From Anaeramoeba flamelloides (lineage: Eukaryota > Metamonada > Anaeramoebidae), in assembly GCA_027625915.1 (NCBI GenBank), contig JANTQA010000032.1:11796001-11860000 (forward strand): 64,000 nucleotides of DNA. The letters run 5' to 3'. A model generated the notes under the pieces. The model was not told the DNA's origin and ran no database searches. It saw only the letters and a program-made list of their open reading frames with translations. Below, piece after piece: positions 26,215 through 39,000 of this stretch (position 1 is the first letter of the stretch; each line of letters starts with the position of its first letter). The position numbers and the translations under genes were made by a program.

Positions 26215-26810
26215 AATTAAATGTGTTTAAAGGCTTTGAATGGATATTAGAAGAAAAATAAATTCTTGGGAAAATTTCAAAATTAAAAACTAACTGTTTC
26301 ACTATTTTATGTTTTATCATTTTTTCAATTTTTCATTCGATACGTAATTATTTTGGAATTTTTTTTTTATTACAAGATCAACAGTCACAAAGCAAAAATG
26401 TGTTCTTCTACATGTTATTGAAACAGTAAGAACAATAATGAAAAAAAAATATTTATTTCTATTGAAAATTTATATGATCTTCAATATCGAATCAAAATGA
26501 ACATCATTGTTTTTTTAAATGTTCGACCTAAGAATTTTTTAGAAAATACCATATTTAAAAAAAATCTATTAAAAATTAAATTTTTTTCATACAAGTAACA
26601 ACTATTCTGTAATGTTTATTATTCTTCTTATTTCTTGTTTATTCTTCAAAGGTTTTTTTATAAAAAATAATTGATACTTGCAAATTTTTTTGGTACACTT
26701 TGGCCGAATCAAAGTTTATTATTAAAAATCTGAATTCAATTCCAGATTAATATGTTTGTATTTATGTTTCCAAAATAAATAAAAGTTGATTCAGCTTATT
26801 ATTCGTATTT
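26215..26810 (+). mobile_element. LINE-derived relic (interior segment)
   Basis: It aligns with 19240-19720 and 30440-30970 through blocks such as GGATATTAGAAGAAAA, TGTTATTGAAACAGT and the TTTTTTTTTTATTACAAGATCAA boundary. It is placed in the LINE family only because the 19.2-kb copy continues into the zinc-knuckle segment. No intact frame remains. Confidence 0.45.
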
Positions 26811-27095
26811 GTTTTTTTTTTCGTTATTAGTTTATTGATCAACAATTTTCATCCATTGTTTAACATTCAAATAAAAACTAAAATTATTTTCAGTGCTGAT
26901 TTTTGAAAATTAGAAAAAAATAAAAAATACAGGAATTATTGCATAAAATAGATAGATACGAAACAAAGAAAAATATTTAATAAAAATTCTCAAATTAATA
27001 GACATTTATTTCAAAAAAAATATTTCCAATATCCTAAGACTGATCATAAATATCTTTTTAAATAATAATCAGAGGTAAATTTAACAAGTTAAGAA

Positions 27096-28635
27096 TCAAT
27101 TCCCCCAAACAAATTTTGTTAATGCATTGAAAAAACCATCATTCCTTTTTGGAAGAATACTATTTTCGGAATTATTGGAATCCGAAGTTTTTTTATCTGA
27201 AGACGAAAGTTGGACAATTGGGGCTATTATTGTACCTTCCGAATCTTCCTCATCGTCGTCTGAGAAATCGAACATATCATTATTTTGTAGGTTAAAATTT
27301 AATTTTTCATTTTTCTGATCTAATTCATTTGTTTTCCCCAATTGCCGAGATTTTTTCCAACTCAAATTATTGGAATTAATATTATTATTATTATTATTCC
27401 TTAATTGGTTTTTATGTATTTGATGTTTCGTGTTGAAATATTTTTTTTTGATTTGGTCAGCGGCATAAGGTATTATAGCAACAATGTTCCCTTTGTATAA
27501 CTCAATATAGGACACATTTAGTAATTTTCTGGCTTGCCTTTCTGTCTGTAATCTTATGTGCATCCAATTACCATCCATTTGGTCATTAATTTTTTCAATT
27601 GTGTATCCCTTTTTTTGGAAATTTCTTAAAACTGTGTTCTTATCTTTAATTTTAAATCCTATGAGAGTAACCCATTTACCAGCTTTATTTTCTTGTCTGT
27701 TTTCAATTTTTTGATTTGATTTTGATCTGGAAAATTGGTTTTGGAGTTGATAATTCTTTTTAATTTCAGTTTCTGAATTTGCGGATTGTGAATTTGATTT
27801 TGATTTTGATTTTGATTCCTTTTCAAGTTCTGATTCTGAACTATTCTCAAATTTTGGGTGTTTATTTATTTCTTCAAGTAATTGCGATTCTTCGTTGTCA
27901 GATTCAGACGACTCTGGTGATTCAGTTGATAAATTTAAGATTTTTTTAATTGGCTTTTTTTTAAGAGAATCCTCCTTGAAAATTTCGATTTGATCGTACC
28001 GAGAATTACGAGCTCCAGAACTAAATTGTCTTTCTTGGAAAGGTGTGTGTTCGTTTGGTAAGGAAAACAAACTACGTTTTTTGTTGGTTATCTTTTTATC
28101 ATTTCGGGAATTTGGTAGTTTCAAATTTGTTTTTTGTTGAAAATCAAAATGCTCATCAAGATCATATTGAGATCTGTTTGGTGGCAATTGGAAAAAATCT
28201 TGTTTGTTCGAGTCGTGTAACCTTTTCCCAAATTTTGTTGAGGACTTGGACTTACGTGTATTTCTTCCTTTTTGCTTTATATTTTTATTTTTTTTTTCTC
28301 TTTTTTTTTGTGAATTTTGCCGAAATCTCATGCTTTTCTTTGTTTTTAAATATTAAGAGAATAGGTAAATATGTTTCCAAAATTAAGTCAGTTGTAAAAG
28401 ATTAAATAAGTAAATTTCCTTTTTTTTAAAAAAAATTTGTTTTTGTTTTTTTTTTTTTTTTTTTTCAAATTCGTTTTTTGTTTTTGGTTAGATGCGTTAC
28501 GGATCTTGAAGACATCATAAAAAAGGGTATTCTTGAATTGTTTGGCAAAACCATTGACGACGAAGGACTATAGACACGAGGAGTTCTGACTCGAGCAGAA
28601 CCTTTTTTTGGAAAATATGGATCAGAATTAGACAT
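27096..28635 (-). CDS. NUP35: Nucleoporin Nup35/Nup53 (two exons)
   Basis: A nuclear pore component of the Nup53/Nup35 family, 458 residues in the model given. Exon 1 (28635-28501) encodes 45 residues, MSNSDPYFPKKGSARVRTPR and onward; a 163-bp intron (28500-28338, GTAACG...CAAAG) is spliced in phase 0, and exon 2 runs 28337-27096, ending in TGA. Residues about 266-340 form the Nup35-type RRM (MPPN) domain: GKWVTLIGF, then GNWMHIRLQTERQARKLL, then GNIVAIIPY, matching the family's W-x-T-V-F-G-F, GNWMHIRY and GV.PC blocks; this domain dimerises. The last residues FFNALTKFVWGN resemble the C-terminal membrane-binding amphipathic helix of the family (…YMFGW). The N-terminal half is basic and Ser-rich; a stretch of Asp/Glu precedes the last helix. 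The acceptor lacks a pyrimidine tract, so the exact splice site is less sure than the protein identity; an alternative start at 28331 would drop exon 1. Confidence 0.88.
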
Positions 28636-28789
28636 TAATAAATATTATCAAAAGTTAGAAAATGATAAAAAATGAGTGAATCTACCTCGATTAAAAATTT
28701 TCCGTTTATTTTTCCTCTATTTGGAATTAATTTGGTATATTTATAAAGAGAAGAATGGTTATGTGAGTTTCTTCTATTTACTATTTGTT

Positions 28790-28992
28790 GCAAAATAAAT
28801 GGAACAAAATTTTCATTCAGCTTTCCAAAAAAGATTTTAAAAATCATGTAACATTTCGAATTATTAATACTTAAAACCATAAATTATTAATTTACCTTTT
28901 TAAGAATTGGGGACGTTTGATGATTTGTTTATGTTCTTGGGAATGTGATTATTTTGAAAAGCTGAATGAAAATTTTGATCTTTTTATTTTAC
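28790..28992. mobile_element. Repeat family I, copy 1 (TIR element)
   Basis: About 200 bp with inverted ends of about 40 bp: left GCAAAATAAATGGAACAAAA then TTTTCATTCAGCTTTCC; right (reverse complement) GTAAAATAAAAAGATCAAAA then TTTTCATTCAGCTTTTC. It lies about 155 bp upstream of the Nup35 start codon, so it may sit in that promoter. Copy 2 is at 63476-63682. Confidence 0.7.
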
Positions 28993-31900
28993 AATTAGCA
29001 GTAAAGTTCTGATCATTAAAGTATGGAAAGTTTTTTTTTACCTCAAAATGTTGTTCTGCAATTTACAATTTTTAGTGTTTCTTCATTAGGTAATATATCC
29101 TCTTATCTTAGTACTATTTCAAAACTAAAGCAATATTTAAAGAGGTGTGTTGTTATATTTGTTGTTGGGTTTGAGTTTTGGAGATCATTTGTATTGTCTC
29201 TCTTTGAAAATTTCGTTTCTTTTGATTTTTTTATTTGTTAAAAATTACTTTGATTTTTAAAAAGTTTTTAATTTGACAAATAAATTCAAAAATTGAATTT
29301 TAGTCATATAAAATACTCAAAATGAATTCTACCTTGATGAAATTGAATTAGTATATAAAAAAGAATTATTTCAGATCTCTAATAATACGTTTTATTCTAT
29401 ATTTTTTTAGATTGGTAGTATTGGGATTATTTTTACAATAAAACCCCTTTATTTAATATTTTGAAGAGCTGATAGATCTTGCATTTTTCTTCTTGGAATT
29501 CGAGTAGTATTTGGGATAAAAAAATCAATTATAGAATTATATCAAAATTGGTTCATTATTAAAGAATTGACAAAAAAAATCGAGGTCGGATTCAGTAGAT
29601 TTAGGATACACATTAATTCCATTATTTCCTATTTGTGTCTTCGGTATACTGTTTTGAAAGTAAACTCTTTCTTTTGAAACCCGAACAAATTGTGATTTAA
29701 ATGGTAGTTTTGTTCAAGTATTTTTGGAAAGTGTTTACTTTCAAAGTATTTACAAACTAAAAGAAAAGGATAAATATGAAATTAAAGGATAGAGATCAAT
29801 TTAAATAAATACTTGAACTATTTGTATATTTGAAGTTGAATGTTAAATGGGTTAAAAATTTTTACTTCCTATTCAACATTTTTCTCTTGTAAAATAGACT
29901 TTTCAAAGAAGTATTTTGTAATTTTTGGTTTTATTGGTAAAATAAATTTGAAAATAAAGTGAAAATTCTACCTATTTGGAATACAAATATCAGTATATCC
30001 TTTTTTTAAATACTACTTTAAATACGGTGTGTTTTTGGTTAAAACACAAAGAAAATTTTGATAGAGTTAATTTTCAATATTTTATTTGAAATGTTAAAAT
30101 TTTATAAAACAGAGTTATCAGATTCTAGTAAATTGAAATTGAATAAAGGATTATACTTTTTTTGAATTTGTTAATATCATTCATTATTTTTCATATTTTT
30201 TTTGAATATTTCTCTTTCAAAAAGGTGAAAGTGCAATAAAAAGATTTTTTGTTTATTTTTTAATTTCTCTTCTGAGTTTGTATCCTCTCGATGTTTTTTT
30301 TTTTATTTTTTTTTTAAAAATTATTGTATTTCTTGATATAAATAAAACGATTTCACAAAAAAAAAAAATATAAGTCTTTTAATTTTTTTTATTATTTCAT
30401 TTGGGATTTGTTTGATCAATCAATTATATCATACGAAACATCTTCTAGTCTAAGGACCCCTGTTGTTGAGGGTGAAAACATATGTTCCAAGTACTTGAAT
30501 AGATCTTAGAAGAAAATTGTAGTCAGAAATATTAAAATTGAAATCATTTTTTCTCATTTTACTTTTGTTTTTTTTTTCAGTTTTTTTTTGATCTATAATT
30601 GTTTTTACTAATTTTTTTTTTATTGAAAGGTCAATATTCATGGATAAAAATGGGTTATTCTAATGTTATTGAAACGGTGATAATGATTGCAGAAGAAACC
30701 ATATTGATATTAATGGAATTTTATTTGGTCTTTAATTAGAGATAAAAATAAACCTTCTTGTTCTTCACAATTGGTAATAAAAATTATAGTTTTTTAATTT
30801 TTAAGAAAATATATTGACTGATTAAATTTAAACAGTCGGAATAATAACTATTACACAATTTGGATTATTTTATTTGTTTTTTTAAAGGTAAATTCGAAAA
30901 AAAAATTGATATTTAAAAAAAAAATTGTGCTAAATTTGGCCGGAAATTGTTTTTAATTATGAAAAAGGTGTTTAAATATTATACCTGATTATATTGTATG
31001 ATTATTTTGAAAATTTTGTAAAAAAAAAAGATAATAAAAATAGATAATTGTTAAAAGTTTTATCTTTTTGATTAAAACCCGAATTCAAATTTTTTCTGAC
31101 ACCAAAATCCAATCTTTGTGTAAAAAATTTTATTTAATCAATTCTTGAAGGAATGACAAATTAGAGCCATTTACTAATTGAAATTTTCAAGCTTGTTTAT
31201 ACATAACAATATCCAAAAAAACAAAAAACAAATAATTATCAATACTGATGAATTATCGGTGTGTTATCAATTTTAAGAGAGTAAAACAAAAAAATAAATT
31301 GGTAAAAATGTTAAAATTTTATTACAAATATTAATCAATCAAATGTTAGATACTATTAACTAATTTTATTTGGGTTCTTCTATTTTGTAAAGCCTAAAAC
31401 TTTAACATTATATCAATAGTGTAAATTTTTTTTGATCTACTGAAACAAGTTACTTAATTCAAAAAATGAAATGAAAAGAAAAAAAATAATAGATGAAAAA
31501 ATTTTACAAAAATGAAAATTATTTCCAATTCGAATGAAATGGAATTATTGTGATTGTTTATGGAATTTTAAATCTGTATAAAATTTTGAATTTTAGTTGA
31601 TATAATTCTTTCTTTGGTTAATATTTTTTTATTATTTATTTATATTATTTTTTTCGTTTGATAGATTTGAATTAATACTCAGTAATCACTTTATTTTGTT
31701 TATTTTTTCTTTTTTTTTTTTAGTCAGTTTTTCAGTTTTTAAAAAAGTGAATATTGAAAATCAACTTTTATATTTTTTTAATAAATAAATATATTATAGC
31801 TTTGAAAGTAGATAAAAGAAGAGTTGAATTGTATATTATTTTAGTTTGGATTAAGTATTTGATAAAAGTATCAATAACCACATTGTATTAATTTAGTTTC

Positions 31901-34900
31901 TTCTATGAAATATAAAATCAATTATATAAATAAAAAAAAAAAATTTTTGAAAAAAGACAATTTCAATAAAAAAAAACATTAAAAATACAAATGTTTCAGA
32001 AAATTGAAGGTTTATTAATATAACTTACAAAATCCCCCAAAAAAATATTAATGAAATTTTTTCCGAGAAAAATTAAATATACCATTAATTAAAAATTACA
32101 AAAAATTCTTTATATTATAATAGAACCTATTTGTGTATTGTTTGTACATTATTGTTTAAAAAATGTTTAAAATTTTGGCTTTTTCATTTTTATCCATTTC
32201 GAAAAAAATATATTATATTTAAAATAGTGGGTAATTTTGATAATTTTAATCAGATTGGTTATTGAAACTTATATAATATTATAAGAGTATTTAAAAATAT
32301 TCAGTTTATATTATTATATCAAGAAAGTAAGTATACTAGTTCATAAATTTTGACTAATAAATTATATTTTTTACAAAGGATATGAAAAATGGAAATATTA
32401 GATAATATTTAAAATCCTTAATCTTGCATTTGATGGGATATTGAAGTATTTTTTGTGTGAAACACTGAGTAGATTAATATTAAATTAAATTCCAACTTAA
32501 ATATGGGTTATTTGTTTATTTTTGAAAATTATAAAGCAACTTTAATTTTAAGACTTTTTTAAACTATATTGATTTGTAATTTTATTTCCATAAAAAAAAT
32601 TTAAATAGAAATTAAATTTATATCATTTTTTTAAAACAAAGTAATTTATATGTGACAAGTTTAAAAATATATTTTTATTATCAATAAATTATTTTTTTGG
32701 TACTTTCTTGGGATTTTCTATCTCATAATGGGTAAATAAATCATTTAAAGAATAAAACCCTAAATATTTTATTTTTTGATGTTTTAATAAAAATTAAATA
32801 AGAACAATAAGGTTTTTCAAATGTTTATTTTATGATTATTATAATTGAACAATTGATTAAAAAAAAAATAAGTTTTATTAGATTTTTTTATAAAAAAATA
32901 TTTAGAAACGAGTTTGGTATAAATCTATTTTGGTACTTAACATTTGTTGTTTATTTTCTTAAATTTTTTTGTTTCAGTTAAAAAATTATACACAAATGTA
33001 AAAAAAAATTATCAAGAAAACGATAAAGATTTAAAAAAATCAAGGAAAAAAACATTCTAAATTAAAATTATATCTGTTCATTGTATAATTCAAGAATCAA
33101 GAAGCATAGCAAATGTACAGGTAAATATTTCAATGGGTTTTCCCTTGTAATGGATAGCGGTATTTCATATGGGGGGCTAACTATTTAGAAGTGATTAAAT
33201 TGGGTGTAAATAATTTTAGTTCTTCATTTTTCTGATACCTCTAAAAATTCTAATAGTAAAATATAATCCTAAAATTAAATCATATAAAGTAAAATCATGA
33301 ATATTTGGAAAAAAAATAATTATAAATTGATTTAATGACTGATTCAATATTTAGAATTCAGATTTGTACAATAACTATTTTAAATTTTATACAGGTGTCT
33401 AGATTGGTTACAAAAATATTCAGATGTTTTCAAAATGTGAAAGAATAAAGTGATCGTCGTGAAAAAATACTGGGCAAGAAAATAATACCCGACAAGATTT
33501 TTAATTGTGGATATTAGTTAAATTGTTGTGTAATTTCTTTTATTTAAGATCAAATCTTTTTATTTTAAGAAATAAATTTTTAAATAAATAATAACTCACC
33601 AAGTTATTAGATTGATGATTAATGGAATTAAACTTGTTCAAAATACTATTCAATCAATCAAAAAACAAGAATAAACATGATAATTTTGCAAACTCTAGTA
33701 GACCTCTATAAAACCAAATTATTTTTCAAAAAAAGGTATATCTAGATATGCTATCAAATAATTACTTGTGTTTTATCAGACGCCTTATTTTAATGAAATT
33801 TGAGTGGATTTATTAATAAACTAAATTCAAAAAATAGGGGCCCAAATTTCGAGATCTCGTTCTAGAATCATTGGATTTCAATATGATGTTGGGCAGTTGA
33901 TTAATTATGTAATTTAAATAAAATTTTCTACTTCATAATTTACTAACCAAACTTTTGACTGAAAAATTGGAAGAAAATAAAAAAAATTTTCAAACAATCA
34001 GATGACAATTTGATTTTTTTTTGTTTGTTAGTTTCTTCAATCAAATAGTTTCAGATGTCAATTTTTCTTCACTGATTTACATTTAATATTTTTACATGAT
34101 GAAAAATTTCAATTTAATTCTCAATCAAATTACTCTTACAACCGAAAAAAAATTCGATAATATCCAGATGTTGTAAAATTTTTCATGATTTTTTTTAGCC
34201 AAATTTTTGTACAAAAAAATGAAATAGATTTTTTTCAACGTATAAAAATTTTTAAAGAAGACACCTTGTTAGTATTTAATCCTCTGATGATTATCCATCA
34301 ACTTCTAGTTTATTGATGATTATTTACAGGGTTCCTCATATAATTAGTTTAGTGAGTATAATTTGAAAAACTGGGCCCTTATTTTTCGAAAGTAGTTTAG
34401 GTTCATAAAAAATAGTTGTTTATAAAAAGGAATTGATTGAAAAACAAAGAAATTCAACAATTATTTTCCTGATATTAAGAATTAAGAATCTTACCTGGGA
34501 TTTTTTTCATATCCTGGATTTTTTTCAATGTTATGAGAGATAATTTTTACAAAGATCTTTCAATACCTTTGATATATATTGAAAAATTCAGTAATTTCAT
34601 AAAAAAGAAACAAATATAATGAATATTTGGGGTTTCAAGTTGATGTTTATTGAAAAAAATCGTTGAAATTTAAACATTTGAAAAAATAGTTGCTTTTGGA
34701 AGTTCTAAATTTTGATTAAAATATTGCAAAAATAAGATTATTTTAGGTTTCTCTACTGAGATTTAGAAAAGTAATTTTTAAAAAAATTAACAAAAATGAC
34801 TATTTTTAAGTGTGATCCTGAGTAAAAAATCCAATAATTCATTTTTCAATAATATTTATCATAGATTTCGGTTTAAACATCTAAACTACTGTGAATTAAT

Positions 34901-36076
34901 ATTTTTTTTTTAATTGAATAACAATATACTTTAATTTTAGAAGAATAAAGGGAAGGCTAAATTCTTAATATATTACATTCCTTTATATATCAAATTCCTT
35001 AATGTGTTTTAAGGGCCATCATCCTTGACTTTTAATTGTGAACAATTTCTATTAACAAGTTTTGTTTGGGAATAGATTAATACAGAAGAGAACAATTACC
35101 AAACCTAATTTCAAAAAAAAATATTCTCAGAATAATATGGGATTTTTCAAGATTTTTTTTTTAATTTATTTAATGAAATTGAAGAATTTAGATTGAATTC
35201 TCATGAATTTTGATAGTTTGTAAACCAACGTAAAATATTGAAAAATAAGATATTTTTCAATTATTAAAGAAAATAAAAATGTAAAAATGAACAATTTGGG
35301 GGGAAATGTAAAAATGTACTTTTCCAAAAATCTTGGAAACAAAATTACTAATATAAAAGAATTCCTTCAAAAGTATCAGAAAATTTCACCTCTAAAGGTT
35401 TTTTAAAGAAGCTTTACCTCAAGAACATTGTTTTTAGAGATTTTTTTTAATACAACAAAGATTTTTTGTTCACCTCACACTCTGAAATTAATATGACAAA
35501 TTTCCAAAAATCGAAAAAGTGGTATTTTTTTTCCTAGTTTATCTCACTCAATAAAATGTTTTCAGAGTTTCAAACAAGACCAGTTATAAACTAGATTGTA
35601 ACAACCCGAGGGTTTTTTCAAGTCAAAACGTTTTATGAAGTTTTCTAGTAACACCTTCCTCTCATCAATTGAAAAAAGTTAGTCAAAAAAAAAAGCCAAA
35701 ATCAAAAAAGAGATATGCCCAATGCTTGTGGTGTTGAAAAGAATGATAAGAGTTGGTGTGGTTCCCTATGAAAAGTTTCAATTTCGAGAACCGGTAATTT
35801 TGAGATTTAATAAAAAGAATTTTTATATTCATTTATTGTGATTAATTCGAAAGGAAAAAAATCCGAAAATCTCACAATTTTCTTCTCACTTTTCTTCTTT
35901 TGGAAAAACTTTACTTTTTTCAAGGAAAACTCCAAAGAAAATAGGTTGTTAAATTTGGGTCTAAACAATTTCAATTTTTGCAAAACCCTCCTTCAACAAT
36001 TCCAAAAAAAAGCAATTTATTTTTCTCTTAAAACCTTTTATTCATAATTATTTTTAAAAAACATAAAGATTCCCAA
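28993..36076. other. Longest gene-free stretch, between Nup35 and the ACAP-like gene
   Basis: About 7 kb of extremely AT-rich DNA without a supportable gene. It contains a LINE-derived relic (30440-30970) and an inverted pair at 29652-29748 (TTTGAAAGTAAACTCTTTC and its complement). From 31 to 35.5 kb I see no repeat family shared with the rest of the window. Confidence 0.65.
30440..30970 (+). mobile_element. LINE-derived relic (interior segment)
   Basis: It is collinear with 26215-26810 and 19240-19720: TGAATAGATCTTAGAAGAAAA, TAATGTTATTGAAACGGT, TGGAATTTTATTTGGTCTT and AAAAATTATAGTTTTTTAAT occur in the same order. No intact frame. Confidence 0.45.
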
Positions 36077-39000
36077 ATGCAAAGAGAAGTTAATTTTGAG
36101 GAGATCCTTGAGGACTCACCAATGTTCTATTCAAAGCTAAAAATCGAAACAGAAAAGAATAAAAAATTAAAAAAATCATTAAAGAATATGAATAAAATGG
36201 CACAGCAATATATTAAAGCCGCGAGCAATCTTTCTGAAATTGGAAAAAAGCTCTCTGAAAGTATCATTGATTATAACAATTTGATTTTTGATTCCACTCA
36301 GAACGATGGGCACGCGCTCATAAACGAGGTTCTCTTTGGCTTTGCAAACAACTTCAAGGGTGTAAACGAAGCACGTAAATTGAATGTAAATAAGCCCTTT
36401 TCAAAAAGAAATCCTTTCTCACTCTTTGTTATTGAATCACTTGTTTTCTGTTTTCTGTTTTTCTTCTTTCTCCCTTTCTTGCAAACTTTCTTTTTTTTTT
36501 TATTAATCTTTTTTGGTGGAACTTTTCGTAATTTTCCATCTTGCTTCATAGTTCGATCTGATGCAAAAAAATTTAATTGATCCATTAGTTATTTTTATCA
36601 ACGAAGAACTGAGGGAATCGAAATCACATTATAAGAAATTACTTAAAATGAGAAACGAAAGGAACAGCACTTTTAACAAATTTCTGAACACACCACCAAA
36701 TAGTAAAAACTCAAAAAGAGCTGGTGTTGCATTTAATTTGGCAGAAGAAAAGTAACTCACACTCTCATTTCTTTCTCTACTTTTGGAAGAAAGGATCCAA
36801 AAAACAACAAAAAATATTCTTTTGGTTTTTTTTTTTAAATTATATTTCTTATGTTTTTGGCTTCCCGAATTCCTTTTGTTGTAAAATCTAGCAATTTAAA
36901 AAAAGTGCGACAAAAAACAGTTTTCAAAAATATCTGTAAATCAGTCAACAAACTTAAATAGACATCCTTTACGCATCTATTCAAAATCTTTTTTGCAACA
37001 CTATTTTTCAACGTTTATTGTGAAACCTTTAAAATAATATTTTGAATCTTGAAATTACCCTTTGATTTTACCAAACCATTGAATTATCAAAAAAAATGAA
37101 AATGTTCTGTGAAAAGAATAAAGAGTCTCCATGAAAATAAAAAATCTGATATTTAACATCCAAAACAAAAGAGGAAAAAAGATACTAATCTTTTCAATCT
37201 TTCAGGAAAGGTTTTTCGAAATTCTTTATTTGCTTATCTGTCCTTCTTCTTCTTGTCATTTAATCATCTATAAAACAAAAAAAACAAAATTTTAGCTATG
37301 TTGTTGGTTGTCTTGATTTAGCATCAAAATTAGTCAGGATTCGCGAGAAGAAAAAATTTGAATATATTGATCGCATGAGAGATTTTTTACAATCACAGTC
37401 TGATTTTTATATGTTTGCAAACAATGTCTTAAAAAAAAATGAGTTAATTTACAAAAAAGCCGAAAACCAAATATCTGAGGTGAAAACTTATTACCAGGAT
37501 TTGACAAACGAACAAGAAAAACACAAAAAAAAAATTTTTGAGGTATGGGACGATTTTTCCTTGTTTTTTTTGTTTTTAGATTTTTTGTCAAAAATTTTTT
37601 TAGCATTCAAGAACAAAACACCACCATTCAAAAAAAAGAAAAACAAAAATAATAACCAAAAAAAAAAAAAAAGAGACCAGGAACGCTGGCACTGAAAATA
37701 CAATATGAAAAATTTTTTCACTTCAATTTTTTCAATAATGAAAATTAGGAGAAGCTGTTTGTTGACAAACAAAAGTGAAGGGAATTTTCTGTACGCTTTC
37801 TTAAAAATATTGCTCGAAATATCTTTGGACCAAGTTAAGAAACTCTTAACCATACAAAAAAATTCTAGTTAATCGAATTGCATATTCAAAACATTTTTAC
37901 TAGATCCTAAAATTGAAAAACAAAGTAAAAAATCAAAGTACTAAAAGACCAAACTTACTTTAAAATACTATGTTCAGAAATGAATTCTATTGTTTTTAAA
38001 AGTTTGGTTCATTTTCCCCATTTTTAAAAAGTTCAAAATTCAACATATTTTCAAAATTTTTCACAAAAAAAAAAAATTATTTTCCAATACAGCTGTTTTA
38101 AAAATGAGATTGTATTTTTGAAAACTTTTTTGAAGTTTTCTATTTTAAAAAAGTGAAAATTTTTTCAGAAACAAAAGTTTTGGAAATTTTTTTATTTTAA
38201 TAAGGCGAGGACTCAACCTTTAAATATGGTACTAACTGGTTTGAAGTATGAAGGAAAGCACTTTTTTAAAAAAAAGTTGTCCACACTTTATTAAAGCAGA
38301 AAGCTTTTAAAAAGTTTTAATTCTGAAAAACCTCAAAAAAAAAAAAAAAACATACTTTTTTAAAAAAAAGCTTTCTCTAATCTTTCAAAAATTCTTAATT
38401 CTGACAATCTTATAAAAAACATTATTCACTTTTTTAAAATGACAGTATGAAAAAAGAAATTTTATTGTTTATGTAATAAGTGTACAAAAATACACTTTAA
38501 AAATAAAAGTAAAAATCTGATTACTAAAAAGACCAAACTTACCTGTAATGTTGTTTTCAGAAATAAATTTTTGTTTTTAAAAGTTTGATACTTTTTGTTG
38601 GAAAGTACAAAAGTATGGTTGGAAAGTACAAAAGTATTTGAAAATAATTTTGATACAGGGAAATATTAACAAACAGCAAAAATATTTAAAATGGAAGGGT
38701 TCAACTTCTATTCTAAAGTTAAGAAATTATACAAATTATCTTAATAGATATTCTTATTTTATGAACAAAAATAAATCACAATTTTGTCAATTGTGTAAAA
38801 TAAATAAAGATTTGGATATCATTGAAGATTTGGATCATTTTCTCTGGAACTGCCCAGCCTATGAAAATAATCGGAAAATCTGGATTTCTGAATTAGAAAA
38901 AAATAATTTTTCACTTATTTTAAATAATAATAATATTTATAATATTATTAATAAACAAGATTCAATATCTTTATTAGCTTTAGTAGATAATAAGACTATG

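Larger units (their letters stand above)
23568..27095. other. Gene-free stretch between the CH gene and Nup35
   Basis: No gene is supported. It contains family B copy 3 (23863-24509) with its 78-nt T run, and a LINE-derived relic (26215-26810). The rest is AT-rich sequence without recognisable structure. Confidence 0.65.

Noticed and set aside
36386-36580. Extension of the first ACAP exon as VNKPFSKRNPFSLF and onward
   Set aside because: It turns into Phe-rich intron sequence, and splicing at 36385/36552 restores the BAR domain.
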